Shown here in pieces: positions 38,940 through 50,252 of a DNA stretch of 64,000 nt. Within the stretch, counting starts at the first letter, position 1; every line of letters begins with the position of its first letter. A program made the position numbers and the translations under genes. The DNA is from Streptacidiphilus sp. P02-A3a (GTDB lineage: Bacteria > Actinomycetota > Actinomycetes > Streptomycetales > Streptomycetaceae). The notes below the pieces were generated by a model. It was given only the letters and a program-made list of their open reading frames with translations, did not search any database and was not told where the DNA came from. Where the stretch lies: NCBI RefSeq assembly GCF_014084105.1, contig NZ_CP048289.1, positions 4,597,922 to 4,661,921 of the forward strand. Reading direction: 5' to 3'.

Positions 38940-39287
38940 ATGTTCAGCCGCAAGAAGACCGCAGCCGTCGTGTTCGCCCTGAGCGGCATCGCCACGATCT
39001 GCACGGGCACCGCCGACGCGTACGCCGGGCAGACCCACACGTGCACGCAGGACAGCCAGGGAAACCTCGTCTGCGTCGACAAGGGTCAGAGTGACAAGAC
39101 CTTCACCACCAGTGACGGCACCTTCCACGTCAACCAGACGCGGGACTGCACCACGACCACGCAGCCGACCGCGTACACCCCGCAGATCGGGATCGGACAG
39201 CAGGGAACGACCCAGGTCGGGCCCACCGTCGACTGTTCCAACAACGCTCCGACGCCCCAGGGCTTCAGGCTCCCCAGCTTCCGCTGA
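38940..39287 (+). CDS. Small secreted Cys/Thr-rich protein
   Basis: ATG 38940 follows GAGGAACGCACC. The 115-residue protein has signal peptide MFSRKKTAAVVFALSGIATI (cleavage after ADA) and a mature Thr/Gln-rich part with four cysteines: HTCTQDSQGNLVCVDKG, then TRDCTTTTQP and VDCSNNAPTP. The C-x-NNA ending recalls the CNNSAF end of the preceding paralogues, so it may be a distant member of the same group. Neighbours are the paralogues upstream and a convergent hydrolase downstream. No family recognised. Confidence 0.65.
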   Translation: MFSRKKTAAVVFALSGIATICTGTADAYAGQTHTCTQDSQGNLVCVDKGQSDKTFTTSDGTFHVNQTRDCTTTTQPTAYTPQIGIGQQGTTQVGPTVDCSNNAPTPQGFRLPSFR

Positions 39288-39327
39288 CCCGGCACGACCG
39301 GCCCGCGCCGCCGCGTGGGCGTGCGGA

Positions 39328-39360
39328 CGGCCGGACCGGAACTGCTCACCGGTCCGGCCG
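39328..39360. terminator. Bidirectional hairpin
   Basis: CGGCCGGACCGG (39328-39339) pairs perfectly with CCGGTCCGGCCG (39349-39360) between the secreted-protein gene and the convergent alpha/beta hydrolase. Confidence 0.75.
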
Positions 39361-39390
39361 TCCCCGCGCCGCCGCGGCGGCGCGGCCGTG

Positions 39391-40388
39391 TCACAGCTGG
39401 GTCGGCCCCGGGATGACCGGCTGGCGCGCGGTGCCCAGCCACTCGACCGGGTTGCAGTAGGGCAGTTCCGACAGCGGCTGGTCGGTGCAGAACCTCACGA
39501 CCAGGTCGGAGAACTCGGCCATCCGCTCCACCGGGGCCAGGTGGTCCGCCTCCTTGATGGTGGTGAAGGCCGCGGACGGCAGCGCCGCGGCCACCTCGCG
39601 TCCCATGGCGGGGGTGCAGAGCGTGTCGTGCTCGCCGGTGCACACCAGGGCCGGTACCGCGGGCAGCGGCTCGTCCCGGTACCACTCGTGGTTCATCAGG
39701 CGGGTGTTGTGCTCGGCCGACATCATGATCTCCTCGTCGGACTGCGCCATGAACTGCGCGTAGAGCAGCCGGGAGACGACCTCGCGCTTGTGGACCGGGC
39801 CGACGTCGGGCGGCGACATGAACCGCTTGACCAGCTCGGTGGCGATCTGGGCGCGGTCCCCGAGTTCCAGCATCCGCACCCAGCGCGGTACGGCTTCGCT
39901 GTAGTCGTCGGGGATGGTCCGGGTCATGCCCACCAGGCCCAGCCGCTCCACGTGTTCGGGGTAGTGCTGGGCGAAGCGCACGGCGATGGCCCCGCCGAAG
40001 CAGCTGCCGATGAGGTTGACGCGCGGCATCGCCAGTTCCACCAGCATCCGCTGGACGTTGGCGGCCAGGAAGTCGATGCCGTGCTCGGCCGGCAGGAAGT
40101 CCGCGGTCCCGTAGCCGGGCAGGTCCACCGTCACCACCGTGCCGTGCTCGGCCAGCCACTTCTCGTGCCGCAGCCACGCGTAGCGGTTCTGAGAGGACCC
40201 CCCAGCATCACCAACGGCTCGGTCCGCGGCCGGTCCTGGTGGACGACACGGCAGTGGTAGGCGAAGCCCTCGAAGGACAGGGTCCGCTCCTCCACCCGTG
40301 TCGTCGCCTGCGCCGCGGTCCGCCCCCGCTGGCCGGGAGGGGGTCCCGGCAGAGATGCGTGGCGTGCCGTGCCAACGTCAGAGCGCAT
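39391..40388 (-). CDS. Alpha/beta hydrolase with Cys nucleophile, frameshifted
   Basis: From ATG 40388, the beginning (TLSFEGFAYHCRVVHQDRPR then EPLVMLGG) joins, after one break near 40200, a canonical alpha/beta-hydrolase: VVTVDLPGYGTADFLPAEHG, nucleophile elbow NLIGSCFGGAIAVRFAQHYP, acid in VCTGEHDTLC and His in KEADHLAPVERM. The nucleophile position usually reads GHSxGG; here it is Cys (codon 40000-40002). The full length is about 330 residues. It lies next to a leftward LysR gene and convergent with the secreted-protein genes. Hydrolase, transacylase and haloperoxidase-type activities are all possible; I cannot choose among them. Confidence 0.7.
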
Positions 40389-40546
40389 GGAATCCCCAGA
40401 AGTGAGAGAAAAAGTACAGAACACCAATATCCTCCATACCGTCACTCATCCCTCTACAGGTCACCCATGGCGGGCGTGTCGGCCCCCCGGGCGCGTGGAG
40501 CGACTCAACGGCTCTGTCCCGCAGTCGCCTTGTGACCCGATCCGCC

Positions 40547-41478
40547 TCAGCCGCCAAGGGCGCGGCGGACGGCCCGGCGGAGCCAGTGGTGCGCCCCGTC
40601 GGCCGTGTGCCGGGGTGCCAGGCCATGCCGATGGTCAGCGGCGGCAGCTCCAGGGGGATGTCCAGGAGCCGCAGTCCGAGGGCGGTGGCGTCCTCGGTCA
40701 GGGGCGAGGGGGCGGCGCCGGGGAGCGCGGCGGGTACCAGGCAGACGATGTCGCTGCGGGCGGCCAGGGCCATGGCGGCCAGGTGGCTGGGCAGCACGAC
40801 GCCGACCCGCCGCCGCAGGTCCTGCTCGGCCAGGGCGGCGTCGAGGGGACCGGTGAACCGGCCGCGGCGGCTGACCGCGACGTGCTGGGCGGCGGCGAGC
40901 CGGGCCGCGGTCAGCGGCCTCTCGGTGAGCGGATGGCCCGCCCGGACGGCCGCCATCATGCGCAGGCTCACCAGTTCCTCGACCCGGGTCTCGGGGTCCA
41001 CGTGGTCGATGGAGCCGACCTCCAGGTCGACCCGGCCGTCGCGCAGGGCGGTTCCGGCCTCCAGCTCCTCGGCCAGGAGCCGGAACGAGACCCCCGGCGC
41101 CTCCTGCTGGGCCAGCCGCGCCAGCCCGGGCGCCAGCGCCGCGCCGACCAGGTCGGCGGCCTGGAGGGTGAAGGTGCTGCGCAGGCCGGCGGGGTCGACA
41201 CCGGTGCCGGGACTGAGCAGCGCCCCCAGGCTGCGCACCACCGCGGCGGCCTCCTCGCGCAGCGCCTGGGCGCGCGGGGTGGGGACCATGGCCTGTCCGG
41301 CCCGGACCAGCAGCGGGTCCTGCAGGACGCGGCGCAGACGGGCGAGGGTGCGGCTCATGGCGGCCGGCGAGGTGTGCAGCCGGGCCGCGGCCCGGGTGAC
41401 GCTGTGCTCGGCCAGCAGGGCGTCCAACGCGATGGCGAGATTGGCATCGATGACCGGCTCCGGCTCGTCCACCAGCAT
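40547..41478 (-). CDS. LysR-family regulator, one frameshift
   Basis: The N-terminal helix-turn-helix reads IALDALLAEHSVTRAAARLH then TSPAAMSRTLARLRRVLQDP, followed by VRAGQAMVPTPRA, typical of LysR. The effector domain follows. Near 40615 one base is lost: the uncorrected frame wanders to 40378, while the next frame gives the expected LysR ending (ADGAHHWLRRAVRRALGG) with stop at 40547. It diverges from the NmrA-type gene at 41586, the classic LysR-target layout, with a 107-bp shared promoter region. It probably activates that neighbour. Confidence 0.8.
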
Positions 41479-41585
41479 TATTCCGTTTCAGTCAATGATT
41501 GCGTGCTGAAGTTCCCATTGTGGCAAGCCCGCTGCCCTCCGCAGGATGGGGGTCGTACCGATCCGGCACAACCCGCGAGGCTTAC

Positions 41586-42479
41586 ATGATCGTCATTACC
41601 GCTCCCACCGGGAACATCGGCCGCCACCTGCTCTCCCGGCTCCTGGAGTCCGCCCCCGCCGCAGGCGAGGAACTGCGCGTGGTCGTGCGCGACCCCGCCC
41701 GGCTCCCCGACGCGGCCCACGGACACGTCGAGGTGGTCACCGGCTCGCACGCGGACCCCGACGTCCTGGACCGGGCCTTCCAGGGCGCGGACGCCGTCTT
41801 CTGGCTCGTCCCCCCGGACGCCTCGCTGACCCCGCACGAGGCCTACAGCGGCTTCACCGGCCCCGCCGCGAAGGCACTCGCCACCCACGGCGTCGGCCAC
41901 GTCGTCGGCGTCTCCGCGCTCGGCCGCGGCACCCCGCTCGCCGACCGCGCCGGCCTGGTCACCGCCTCCCTGGCCATGGACGACCTCATCGCCGCCGCCG
42001 GCGTCGCCCACCGGGCCCTGGCCAACCCGTCCTTCTTCGAGAACCTCCTGGAGGAGACCGACTCGATCCGCGACCACGGCGTCTTCACCGACACCGTCGA
42101 CCCCGACCGCAAGGCCCCCCTCGTCGCCTGCGCCGACATCGCGACCGCCGCCGCCGGCCTGCTGCTTGACCGCTCCTGGAGCGGAACCGACAGCGTCCCG
42201 GTCCTCGGGCCGCAGGACCTGGCCCCCAACGACCTGGCCCGCATCATGACCGAGCAGCTCGGCCGCCCAGTCCGCTACCGACGCCAGCCGCTCGACGAAC
42301 TGCGCACCACCCTCGTCGGCTACGGCCTCAACGAGGCCTTCGTCCAGGGCATCGTCGACATGAAGCGGGCCAAGGACCAGGGCCTGGACTCCGGCGTCAC
42401 CCGCACCCCGGAGACCGCCTCCCCGACCGGCTTCGCGCAGTGGTGCGCCCGGACCCTCAAGCCCGCCCTCCAGCCCTGA
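41586..42479 (+). CDS. NmrA-like NAD(P)-binding SDR protein
   Basis: The 297-residue protein begins [20 protein letters not shown], the glycine-rich dinucleotide motif of atypical SDRs (TGxxGxx). [10 protein letters not shown] and [17 protein letters not shown] follow in the positions usual for NmrA/quinone-oxidoreductase-like (QOR2) proteins. The Tyr-xxx-Lys catalytic pair is not seen. ATG 41586 is the natural start, since conserved sequence begins there. It is divergent from the LysR gene, and darcynin follows 41 bp later in the same direction, so the two are probably cotranscribed. A redox-sensing or quinone-reducing role is usual for the family. Confidence 0.8.
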   Translation: MIVITAPTGNIGRHLLSRLLESAPAAGEELRVVVRDPARLPDAAHGHVEVVTGSHADPDVLDRAFQGADAVFWLVPPDASLTPHEAYSGFTGPAAKALATHGVGHVVGVSALGRGTPLADRAGLVTASLAMDDLIAAAGVAHRALANPSFFENLLEETDSIRDHGVFTDTVDPDRKAPLVACADIATAAAGLLLDRSWSGTDSVPVLGPQDLAPNDLARIMTEQLGRPVRYRRQPLDELRTTLVGYGLNEAFVQGIVDMKRAKDQGLDSGVTRTPETASPTGFAQWCARTLKPALQP

Positions 42480-42520
42480 GCGCCCACCCCGCCACCACCC
42501 ACACCTTCGGAGGCACCCCG

Positions 42521-42915
42521 ATGCCCGCTGAGCCGACGCCCGCCGAGCCGACGCCCGCCGCGACAACCGAACCACCGGTCACCGCGTTCATCCTGGTCAA
42601 GACCACACCCGCCTGGCTCGCCCTGACCGTCCCGGAACGCGTCACCGCCTTCACCACCCAGGTCCTGCCCGCGATCGAAGCCCGGACCAGCGGCGTCCGG
42701 TCCCGCTTCTACGACACCGAGTTCTACTCCGCGCGCGTCACCGACGTCTGGGTGTGGGAGGCCGAGGACCACCACGCCTACCAACTCCTGATCGACGCAC
42801 TGCGCGAAACCCCGTTCTGGACCACTACTTCGAGGTCGTCGACCTGCTGGTCGGCACCGAGAACGGCTACGCCCGCAGCTACGGCCTCGAACCCGTCGCC
42901 GGCGTCACCACCTGA
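42521..42915 (+). CDS. Darcynin-family protein, one frameshift
   Basis: ATG 42521 follows GGAGGC. After a Pro/Thr-rich start, the conserved core reads [40 protein letters not shown] and [17 protein letters not shown] break near 42820 leads into (D)[19 protein letters not shown], which completes the darcynin family at about 130 residues. Darcynins are small alpha-beta proteins of unknown biochemical role, often near NmrA-type genes as here. Confidence in family is good, in function low. Confidence 0.75.
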
Positions 42916-42945
42916 CCCGCCGCGCACGACCGGTCCGCGAGCCGG

Positions 42946-43782
42946 TCAGCGGGGGCCGTCGGGCCAGGCGACGTCGTCGACCGTCAGCCACGGCTCGCGG
43001 GCCGCGGCCGACGGAGCGACCCCGGCGAAGGCCGCCACGTCACGGTGCAGGTGGGACTGGTCCGCGTAGCCGCCGTCCGCCGCGACCCGGGCCGCGCTGT
43101 CGCCCGCGGCCAGGCGGTGCACCGCCCTGTCGAAGCGCACGAGCCGCGCGGCGCGCTTCGGCGGCAGCCCCACCTGCGAACGGAACCGGGACCACAGGCG
43201 CTTGCGGCTCCAGCCCACCTCGGCCGCCAGCGCCTCGACGGCGACCCGGCCCCGCCCGGCGACGATCCGCCGCCACGTCCACGCCACCTCCGGATCGACC
43301 GGCGTCCTTTCCCGAAAGCCCCGTTCGAGCAGCGCCTCGGTCACGGCGAAGCGCTCCTGCCACGACGAGGCCTCGCCCAGCCGCTCGCGGATCCGTTCCG
43401 CCGCCCCGCCCCAGAGGTCGTCAAGGGCCACGAAGCCGTCCAGATCGGCCGGGGACACGCCCAGCACCGTGTGCGCGATGAGCGGGGACAGGCGAACCTG
43501 CAGGCACTCGACGTTCTCGCCGCGCACCCACACCGCTCCGCCCAGCCCGAGCCCGGCGGCGACACTGCCCCGGTGCCGCCGCCCGGCCGCATCGGTCACG
43601 ATCGGCGAATCCGCGCCGAACTCCACCGCCAGCATCAGGGACGGATGCGGGATCACCCGCTGGCAGACCGATGCCGCGCCGCCGTCCCGGAACCCGGCCA
43701 TGCGGACCCCCGGCAGCCGACCGGGCCCCGCCGGGGCCACGACATCCCACACCGGCGCCCGTCCATCCACGCTCGACCGCAT
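42946..43782 (-). CDS. AraC-family transcriptional regulator
   Basis: The 278-residue protein has the AraC DNA-binding pair in the last 100 residues: [20 protein letters not shown] then [19 protein letters not shown], and [20 protein letters not shown]. The N-terminal ligand domain ([16 protein letters not shown]) resembles the DUF6597-like domains found on many actinobacterial AraC regulators. It starts at ATG 43782 and is divergent from the GlxA-type regulator with about 160 bp between them. It is convergent with darcynin. Effector and targets are unknown. Confidence 0.8.
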   Translation of the reverse strand: MRSSVDGRAPVWDVVAPAGPGRLPGVRMAGFRDGGAASVCQRVIPHPSLMLAVEFGADSPIVTDAAGRRHRGSVAAGLGLGGAVWVRGENVECLQVRLSPLIAHTVLGVSPADLDGFVALDDLWGGAAERIRERLGEASSWQERFAVTEALLERGFRERTPVDPEVAWTWRRIVAGRGRVAVEALAAEVGWSRKRLWSRFRSQVGLPPKRAARLVRFDRAVHRLAAGDSAARVAADGGYADQSHLHRDVAAFAGVAPSAAAREPWLTVDDVAWPDGPR

Positions 43783-43945
43783 GCCCCCAGGCTACGCGTC
43801 CCCGGCCGGGTAGCCGCGTCGGCGCTCCTCCCGTGACCGGCGGCCGCACCGTCGCCGGTGCGGCGAAGCGGTGCTTCTGAAGTCCGCGGAGGGCGAGCCG
43901 GGGCGCACCGGCCCGAACCCCCGCCGTCGCACGTAACCTCTTCCT

Positions 43946-44903
43946 GTGCCCGCACCCCGCCCGCATCATGTCGCCGTCCTGGTGCTCGAAGGTGCGAAGC
44001 CGCTCGATGTCGGAATCCCCGCGCAGGTCTTCACGACCCGCGCGAGCATGCCCTACGAGGTGCGGGTGTGCGGGGCGGCACCGGGCCTGGTGGCCGGCGG
44101 CGACGGCCTCGCCTACTCCGTCGCCCACGGCCTGGACGCGCTCGCGTGGGCCGACATCGTCTTCGTGCCCGGCTACCGGTTCCCGGACCGCGACGCCCCG
44201 CCGCGGGCCGTCGTCGAGGCCCTGATCGCCGCCCACGACCGCGGCGCGCGGCTCGCCGCCATCTCGACCGGCGCCTTCGCGCTCGCCGCCACGGGCCTGC
44301 TCGACGGCAGGCGCGCCACGACGCACTGGCACTACACCCGGGCACTGGCGGCCAGGCACCCGCTCATCCGGGTCGACGAGAACGTGCTGTTCGTCGACGA
44401 GGGCAGCATGCTCACCTCGGCCGGCGCCGCCTCCGGCATCGACCTGTGCCTGCACATCCTGCGCGGCGACCTCGGCGTGGCCGCGTCCAACCACGCGGCC
44501 CGGCGCCTGGTCGCCGCCCCCTACCGCAGCGGCGGCCAGGCCCAGTACGTGCCGCGCAGCGTCCCCGAGCCGCTCGGCGAGCGGTTCGCCGCCACCCGCG
44601 AGTGGGCGCTGCACCGGCTCGGCGAGCCGCTGACCCTGGACACCCTGGCGCGGCAGGCGGGAGTCTCGCCGCGCACGTTCTCCCGGCGCTTCGTCGAGGA
44701 GACCGGCTACACGCCCATGCAGTGGGTGATGCGCGCCCGCATCGACCTGGCCCGGGAACTGCTCGAACGCTCACAGCGCCGGTGTCGAGCAGATCGCCGC
44801 CGACATCGGGCTCGGCACCGGCGCGAACCTGCGCCTGCACTTCCAGCGCATCCTGGGCACCACACCGAGCGAGTACCGGCGCACCTTCACCCGGGGCGAG
44901 TGA
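43946..44903 (+). CDS. GlxA-type AraC regulator (DJ-1/PfpI plus HTH), one frameshift
   Basis: GTG 43946 starts an amidase-like DJ-1/PfpI domain (VAVLVLEGAKPLDVGIPAQV, FVPGYRF, LAAISTGAFALAATGLLDGR) where the usual nucleophile Cys is Thr or Ala, as in regulatory GlxA proteins. The AraC domain follows: LGEPLTLDTLARQAGVSPRT then FSRRFVEETGYTPMQWVMRA. A break near 44776 leads into VEQIAADIGLGTGANLRLHF and ends at 44903. Some 110 bp later comes the GAPDH gene in the same direction, which could be a target. Confidence 0.8.
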
Positions 44904-45010
44904 CCCCGCCCACGGGTGTGGCGTGATCCTTTTGAAACCATGGCGATCCCGCCACTGTCAGCGGCGCCGGCCGCGAGCGAGGCTGGTGGGGAAAGGAAGG
45001 GATACCACTC

Positions 45011-46008
45011 ATGACTCGCATCGCCATCAACGGATTCGGCCGCATCGGACGCAACGTGCTGCGCGCACTGCTGGAGCGCGACAGCACCCTGGAGGTCGTC
45101 GCCGTCAACGACCTGACCGAGCCCGCCGCGCTCGCCCGGCTGCTCGCCTACGACAGCACCGCCGGCCGGCTCGGGCGCCCGGTGACCGTCGAGGGGGACG
45201 CCCTCGTCGTCGACGGCCGCCGGATCACGGTACTGGCCGAGCGCGAACCGGCGCAGCTGCCGTGGGCCGAACTGGGCGTCGACATCGTCCTGGAGCCACC
45301 GGCCGCTTCACCTCGGCCAAGGCCGCCCAGGCCCACCTCGACGCGGGCGCCAGGAAGGTACTCGTCAGCGCGCCCTCCGACGGCGCCGACGTCACCCTCG
45401 CGTTCGGGGTCAACACCGACGCCTACGACCCGGCCGCGCACACGATCGTCTCGAACGCCTCCTGCACCACCAACGCGCTCGCGCCCCTGGCCGCCGTCCT
45501 GGACGAACTCGCCGGTATCGAGCACGGGTTCATGACCACGGTGCACGCCTACACGCAGGAGCAGAACCTGCAGGACGGCCCGCACCGCGACCCCCGTCGC
45601 GCCCGGGCCGCCGGCGTCAACATCGTGCCGACCACGACCGGCGCCGCCAAGGCGATCGGCCTGGTGCTGCCGAACCTCGACGGCAAGCTGACGGGCGACT
45701 CGATCCGGGTCCCGGTGCCGGTGGGCTCGATCGTCGAACTCAACACGACCGTCGCCCGCGAGGTCACCCGCGACGACGTGCTGGAGGCCTACCGCGCCGC
45801 GGCGCGGGGACCGCTCGCCGGCATCCTCGAATACTCGCAGGACCCGCTCGTGTCGTCCGACATCACGGGCAATCCCGCCTCGTCGATCTTCGACTCGGCC
45901 CTCACCCGCGTCGACGGCCGCCACGTCAAGGTGGTCGCGTGGTACGACAACGAGTGGGGCTTCTCGAACCGCGTGATCGACACGCTCGAACTCCTCGCCA
46001 CCCGCTGA
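45011..46008 (+). CDS. gap: Glyceraldehyde-3-phosphate dehydrogenase, one frameshift
   Basis: The NAD-binding start is MTRIAINGFGRIGRNVLRAL, the catalytic Cys lies in SNASCTTNALAPLA, and VKVVAWYDNEWGFSNRVID ends the protein. The enzyme converts glyceraldehyde 3-phosphate to 1,3-bisphosphoglycerate. GGAAAGGAAGGG precedes ATG 45011. One base is lost near 45300, breaking the TGRF(T) segment. Streptomycetes often hold several gap copies; this lone copy without pgk or tpi beside it is probably an accessory one, so the symbol denotes family, not the primary glycolytic gene. Confidence 0.85.
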
Positions 46009-46094
46009 CCGGACGCCGCAGCGGTGCCCGGAACCCGCGGGGCACCCCCGGCGCCGGGCCCGACCCCGGGGGGGGACCCGCTCGGGGCGCGGCG

Positions 46095-47279
46095 CTACTC
46101 CAGGGCCACGGCCATCGCCTCCGGGCCGCTGCCCGGGGTGTCGGTGCAGCGGAAGTGCCCTTCGGGCTCGGGCCGGTCGGCGGCCAGGGCCAGGCAGCGG
46201 CCCAGGGCGAGCTGGCCGTAGAAGTCCGGGTGCAGGCTCTCCTGGCGCTCGCCCTGGTGAGTCCGGTGACCAGGAAGCGGACCCACTCGCTGGTGGCGGG
46301 GGCGGGCGGCGCGGTGCCGGTGGCCTGCTGGGTGCCGGTGGCGCAGACCTCCCGGCCCTGGAAGGCCGCGGACAGGTCGAGGAACTCGGTGTGCTCCTCG
46401 GTGGCGACCTGGGCGAGTTCGGCGGTCATCTCGGGGACCAGGGTGTCGTGGGCCCAGTCGAGGTCGGTGTCGGAGAACGGGCAGCCGCCCACGGTGAAGC
46501 GGGTGTACCCCCGGGCCGGGTAGCGGTCCCGGGCGGCATCGGGCAGGGGAGAGGGGTAGGACTGCAGGACGAGCCGGTAGGAGCCGTCCTGGGCTCCCGT
46601 CCCACGCATCACCGCGCGGATGCTGCGCACCGCTTTGGCGACCTCCTCGCGCATCCGGGCGAACCGGCCTCCACCGCCTCCTGCTGCGCGGCGGCGCACG
46701 AGTGGCCGCTGCCCGGTTTCAGGAACTCCTTGGTGCAGGCGATGATGACGTCCTGGAAGCCGATGTCGTTGCCGCCCACGGACAGGGCGATCAGCCGCAC
46801 CCGGTGCCCGGTGGCCACCTCGCGCAGCTGGTCGGCCTGCGGGGGTTCGCTCTTGAAGGGCTGCCCGCCGTCCGCCTTCGTGTACACGGCGTTGGCCAGG
46901 GCCCCGGAGCAGGCGAGGTTGACGCGCTCGGGTCCACCAGCGGCTCGGTGAACCGGGCGGTGTCGATCTCCGCGGGTCGGAGCGGTTGCAGTGGTCGGCG
47001 TAGCTCTCGCCGTACACCAGCGCGGGCAGGTAGGCGCACCCTGGTAGGCGCGGTCCGTGCCGCTGCGGCTGCCGGTCACCGTGGTGCTGTTGCCCTGCCA
47101 GCGCCCGGCCTCGCCGGAGATGAAGCTGTCGCCATCGAGACCACCAGCCCCGGCTCCTCGGCCGCCCCCGCCCGCGGCCCGGCGTGCGCCGGGGTGCTGA
47201 GGCCCGCGGCCCCGACCGTCATCGTGCAGGCGGCCGCGGCCAGACCGACCGTCACCGCTCTTCGTGTACGTTGTTTCAT
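46095..47279 (-). CDS. Secreted SGNH-family hydrolase/lipase, frameshifted
   Basis: From ATG 47279, the signal peptide is MKQRTRRAVTVGLAAAACTM (cleavage after AHA). Block I appears as (D)SFISGEAGRW, block III as IALSVGGNDIGFQDVIIACT, and a late block as SLHPDFYGQLALGRCLALAA with the catalytic Asp-x-x-His replaced in order HPDFYGQ. The middle has CSGALANAVYTKADG. At least five breaks (near 47140, 47040, 46930, 46670 and 46265) split it. The full length of about 395 residues fits secreted Streptomyces SGNH esterases with several Cys pairs. Substrate probably lipid or ester; not assignable. Confidence 0.7.
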
Positions 47280-47448
47280 GCCTCGACTGGTACGCCACCC
47301 CGGGCCCGGCCGCCGCGCGACACGCCGCACCACCGGTCGACCAGCCGCGCGGCAGGGCCGAGCGCCCCACCGCGGCGCCGGCCACGGTGGCCGCCGCCCT
47401 CGGTGGGGCGCTCGTCAGCTCAGCGGGAGACCCCGCCGCGACAGGTCG

Positions 47449-50252
47449 TCAGGGCTGGGTCCAGGACTGGTTGGCCCCGCCGGTGCAGCTCCAGATCTGC
47501 GTCTGCGTGCCCGCGGTGGTCGACCAACCGGTGTCGTCCAGGCACTTTCCGGACTGCGGGTTGAGCAGCGCCCCGTCCGACTGCGGCACCCACTGCTGGG
47601 CGCCGTGCCGTTGCAGGTGTACAGGTCGACCAGGGCGCCGTTGGCGGTACCGCCGCGACCACGTCCAGGCAGTCGCCGTCGGCCTGGACCGTGCCGTTGC
47701 CCAGCTCGCTCCACTGCTGGCCGTCGGTGCCGTTGGCAGGGTAGACGTCCACCGCGGTACCCGGCGTGTTGTTGTCACTGGCGACGTCCAGGCACAGGCC
47801 CTGGTAGCCGTCCAGCGCGGCCGCCGGCAGGCGGTACTGGCGGGCTCGACGGTCCAGACGAACGAGCTGCTCGCCAGCGCCCCGTCGCCGTCCTTGGCGG
47901 TGACTGGACGGTACTGGTGCCCGGCGTGGTCGGGGTACCGGTGACCGTGCCGGAACCGGAATCGAGGTACGGCCGCAGCCCGGTGGCGGTGAACACCGGG
48001 CTCTGGCCGCTGGTCGAGTCGGTCGCCTTGACCGGCAGCGAGACCGGGACCCCGACCAGGCCTCCTGCGGCCCGGGGCGGTCACCGAGACCGGCTGGCCC
48101 AGCTGCGCCGAGGTCACCGGCAGCGTGGCCGGTCAGCGGCAGGCTCGCGTCCGAGTCACCCACGTCGATGCCGTAGCTGCCGGTACTGGTGGCCCAGGCA
48201 TTGCTGCCGGAGTTCCAGTAGCGCAGGTTGCTCTGGGTCAGCGGGAAGGTCACCGTCTGGCTGGCCCCCGGTTGCAGGCTGACCCGCGAGAAGCCCTCCA
48301 GCTGCTTGGGCGGCTGGCCGGAGGCGGCCGGGTCGGAGACGTAGAGCTGGGCCACGTCGGCCCCGGCCCGGCTGCCGGTGTTGGTGACGGTCGCGGTCAC
48401 CGTGGCCTGGCCGCCCGCGCTCAGCGTGCCGACGCGCAGGTTGCTGAAGGAGAAGCTGGTGTAGGACAGGCCGTAGCCGAAGGGGAACAGCGGCGTCAGG
48501 TTGTTGGCGTCGTACCAGCGGTAGCCGACGTCGATGCCCTCGGAGTACTGCACGGTCCGTTGGTGCCGGGCCACTGGGCCGCGGTGTCGGCCGGGACCTG
48601 GGACAGCGAGGTCGGGGAAGGTCACGGTCAGGTGGCCGGAGGGTCGGCGTTGCCGAACAGCAGCGCGGCGATGGCCGAGCCGTCCTCCTGCCCCGGGTAC
48701 CAGGCCTCAAGGACGCCCTTGACCGAGGAGAGCCAGGGCATGGTGACCGCCGAGCCGGTGTTGAGCACCACCACCGTGTTCGGGTTGGCCGCCGCCACCG
48801 CCGAGATCAGCGAGTTCTCCGAGCTGGACAGGTCGATGCTGCTCAGGTCGCTGCCCTCGGACTCGTCGTTGCCCGACGAAGACCACCGCGACCGAGGACG
48901 AGGCGGCCAGCGAGGCCGCCGAGCTGTTCGAGGTGCCCGCGTTGTAGTTGACCGTGACGCCGCCGGGCGCCGCCGCGGTGATCCCCTGCAGCGGGGTGAC
49001 CGTGCCGCTGGAGTTCACCGAGGCGCTGCCGCCGCCCGCGGTCAGCGGGCTGGTCGAGGCGTCCGCGCCGATCACCGCGACCGAGGAGTCGGCTGAGCCG
49101 AGCGGCAGCACGCCGCCGCTGTTCTTCAGCAGCACCGTGCCCTCCTCGGCCAGGTTCAGCGCGTCCGAGGTGTCGGTGCCGCTGGTGGCGCTCTGGTCGG
49201 GCGAGCCGGTCGGAGCCTTGTCGAACAGCCCGAAGCCGAACATCTCGGTGAGGATGCCGGAGACCGCCGTGTTCAGCGTCGCCTGGCTGACCTGGCCGGA
49301 GCTGATCGCGCTCTGCAGGGTGGCGCCGTAGTAGCCGTCGTTGCCCGGCATGTCCTGGTCCAGACCGGCGTCGGCCGAGGCCACCGTGGAGTGGGTGGCG
49401 CCCCAGTCGGAGGTGACGAAAGCCGCCGAAACCGAACTGCTGGCGCAGCACCGTGCTCAGCAGGTACGGATTCTGGCAGGCGGCAGTGCCGTTGACGCTG
49501 CTGTAGGAGCACATCACCGAGGAGGCCGCGCCCTGCTGGACGGCGTCCTGGAAGGCCGGCAGGTAGATCTCCTGCTCGGCCTGGGTGCTGACCACCGCGT
49601 TGTCGGAGGCGGTGTTCCGGTTGGTCTCCTGGTTGTACACCGCGAAGTGCTTGACCTGCGCCATCGTCCCGGTCGACTGGACACCCTGGATATCGGCCGC
49701 GCCCAGCGTCCCGTTCAGGTACGGGTCCTCCCCGACCGACTCGAAGGCCCGCCCCCAGCGCGGGTCGCGGACGATGTTGATGGTCGGCCCGAGGTCCACG
49801 GTGCTGCCCTTGGCGGCCTGCTCGGCACCGATCACCTGCCCGTAGGTCTGCTCGGCCGAGGTGTCCCAGGTCGCCGCGACGTCCACCGGGGCGGGCAGCT
49901 GGGTGACGTTGTTCATCCCGTCGCCGACGCCCGCCGGACCGTCCTCCAGGTTCATCGCCGGAATGCACAACGAGCCGATGGCGGGGGTGAAACCGACATA
50001 ACTCGAACCCGCGGAGCCGGTGACCAAGGAGATCTCCTGCGCCAGGGACATCTTGGCCAGGACCTCGCTCACCCGCTGGGAGACGGGCGCGGTGGAGTCG
50101 ACCCAGGGACAGGCCGCGGTGGCGGTCGCGGGAGCGGCGGCCGAAGCCGGTCCGGCGCCGACCCCGGCCGTCAGGCCGGACAGCGCGGTGGCCGCAGCCA
50201 GGCCCAGAACACGCCAGGACCGGAGTCTCGATGGGGTACGGGACAGGTGCAC
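47449..50252 (-). CDS. Secreted GH3 beta-glycosidase with ricin-type lectin tail, frameshifted
   Basis: GTG 50252 follows TCTGGAGGC and starts a signal peptide (VHLSRTPSRLRSWRVLGLAA, cleavage after ASA). GH3 N-domain: NLEDGPAGVGDGMNNVTQLP, INIVRDPRWGRAFESVGEDP, QVKHFAVYNQETNR, and the nucleophile in VTSDWGATHS (break near 49425). GH3 C-domain: EEGTVLLKNSGGVLPLG, then YPGQEDGSAIAALLFG. A fibronectin-III-like domain follows (GYGLSYTSFSFSNLRVG), then an Ig-like putative domain, and a ricin B-type lectin with Q-x-W repeats (GTDGQQWSEL, GANQSWTQP). Breaks cluster near 48865, 48640, 48560, 48130 and 47900-47600. Probably degrades plant or fungal beta-glucosides outside the cell. Total about 930 residues. 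Confidence 0.8.
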
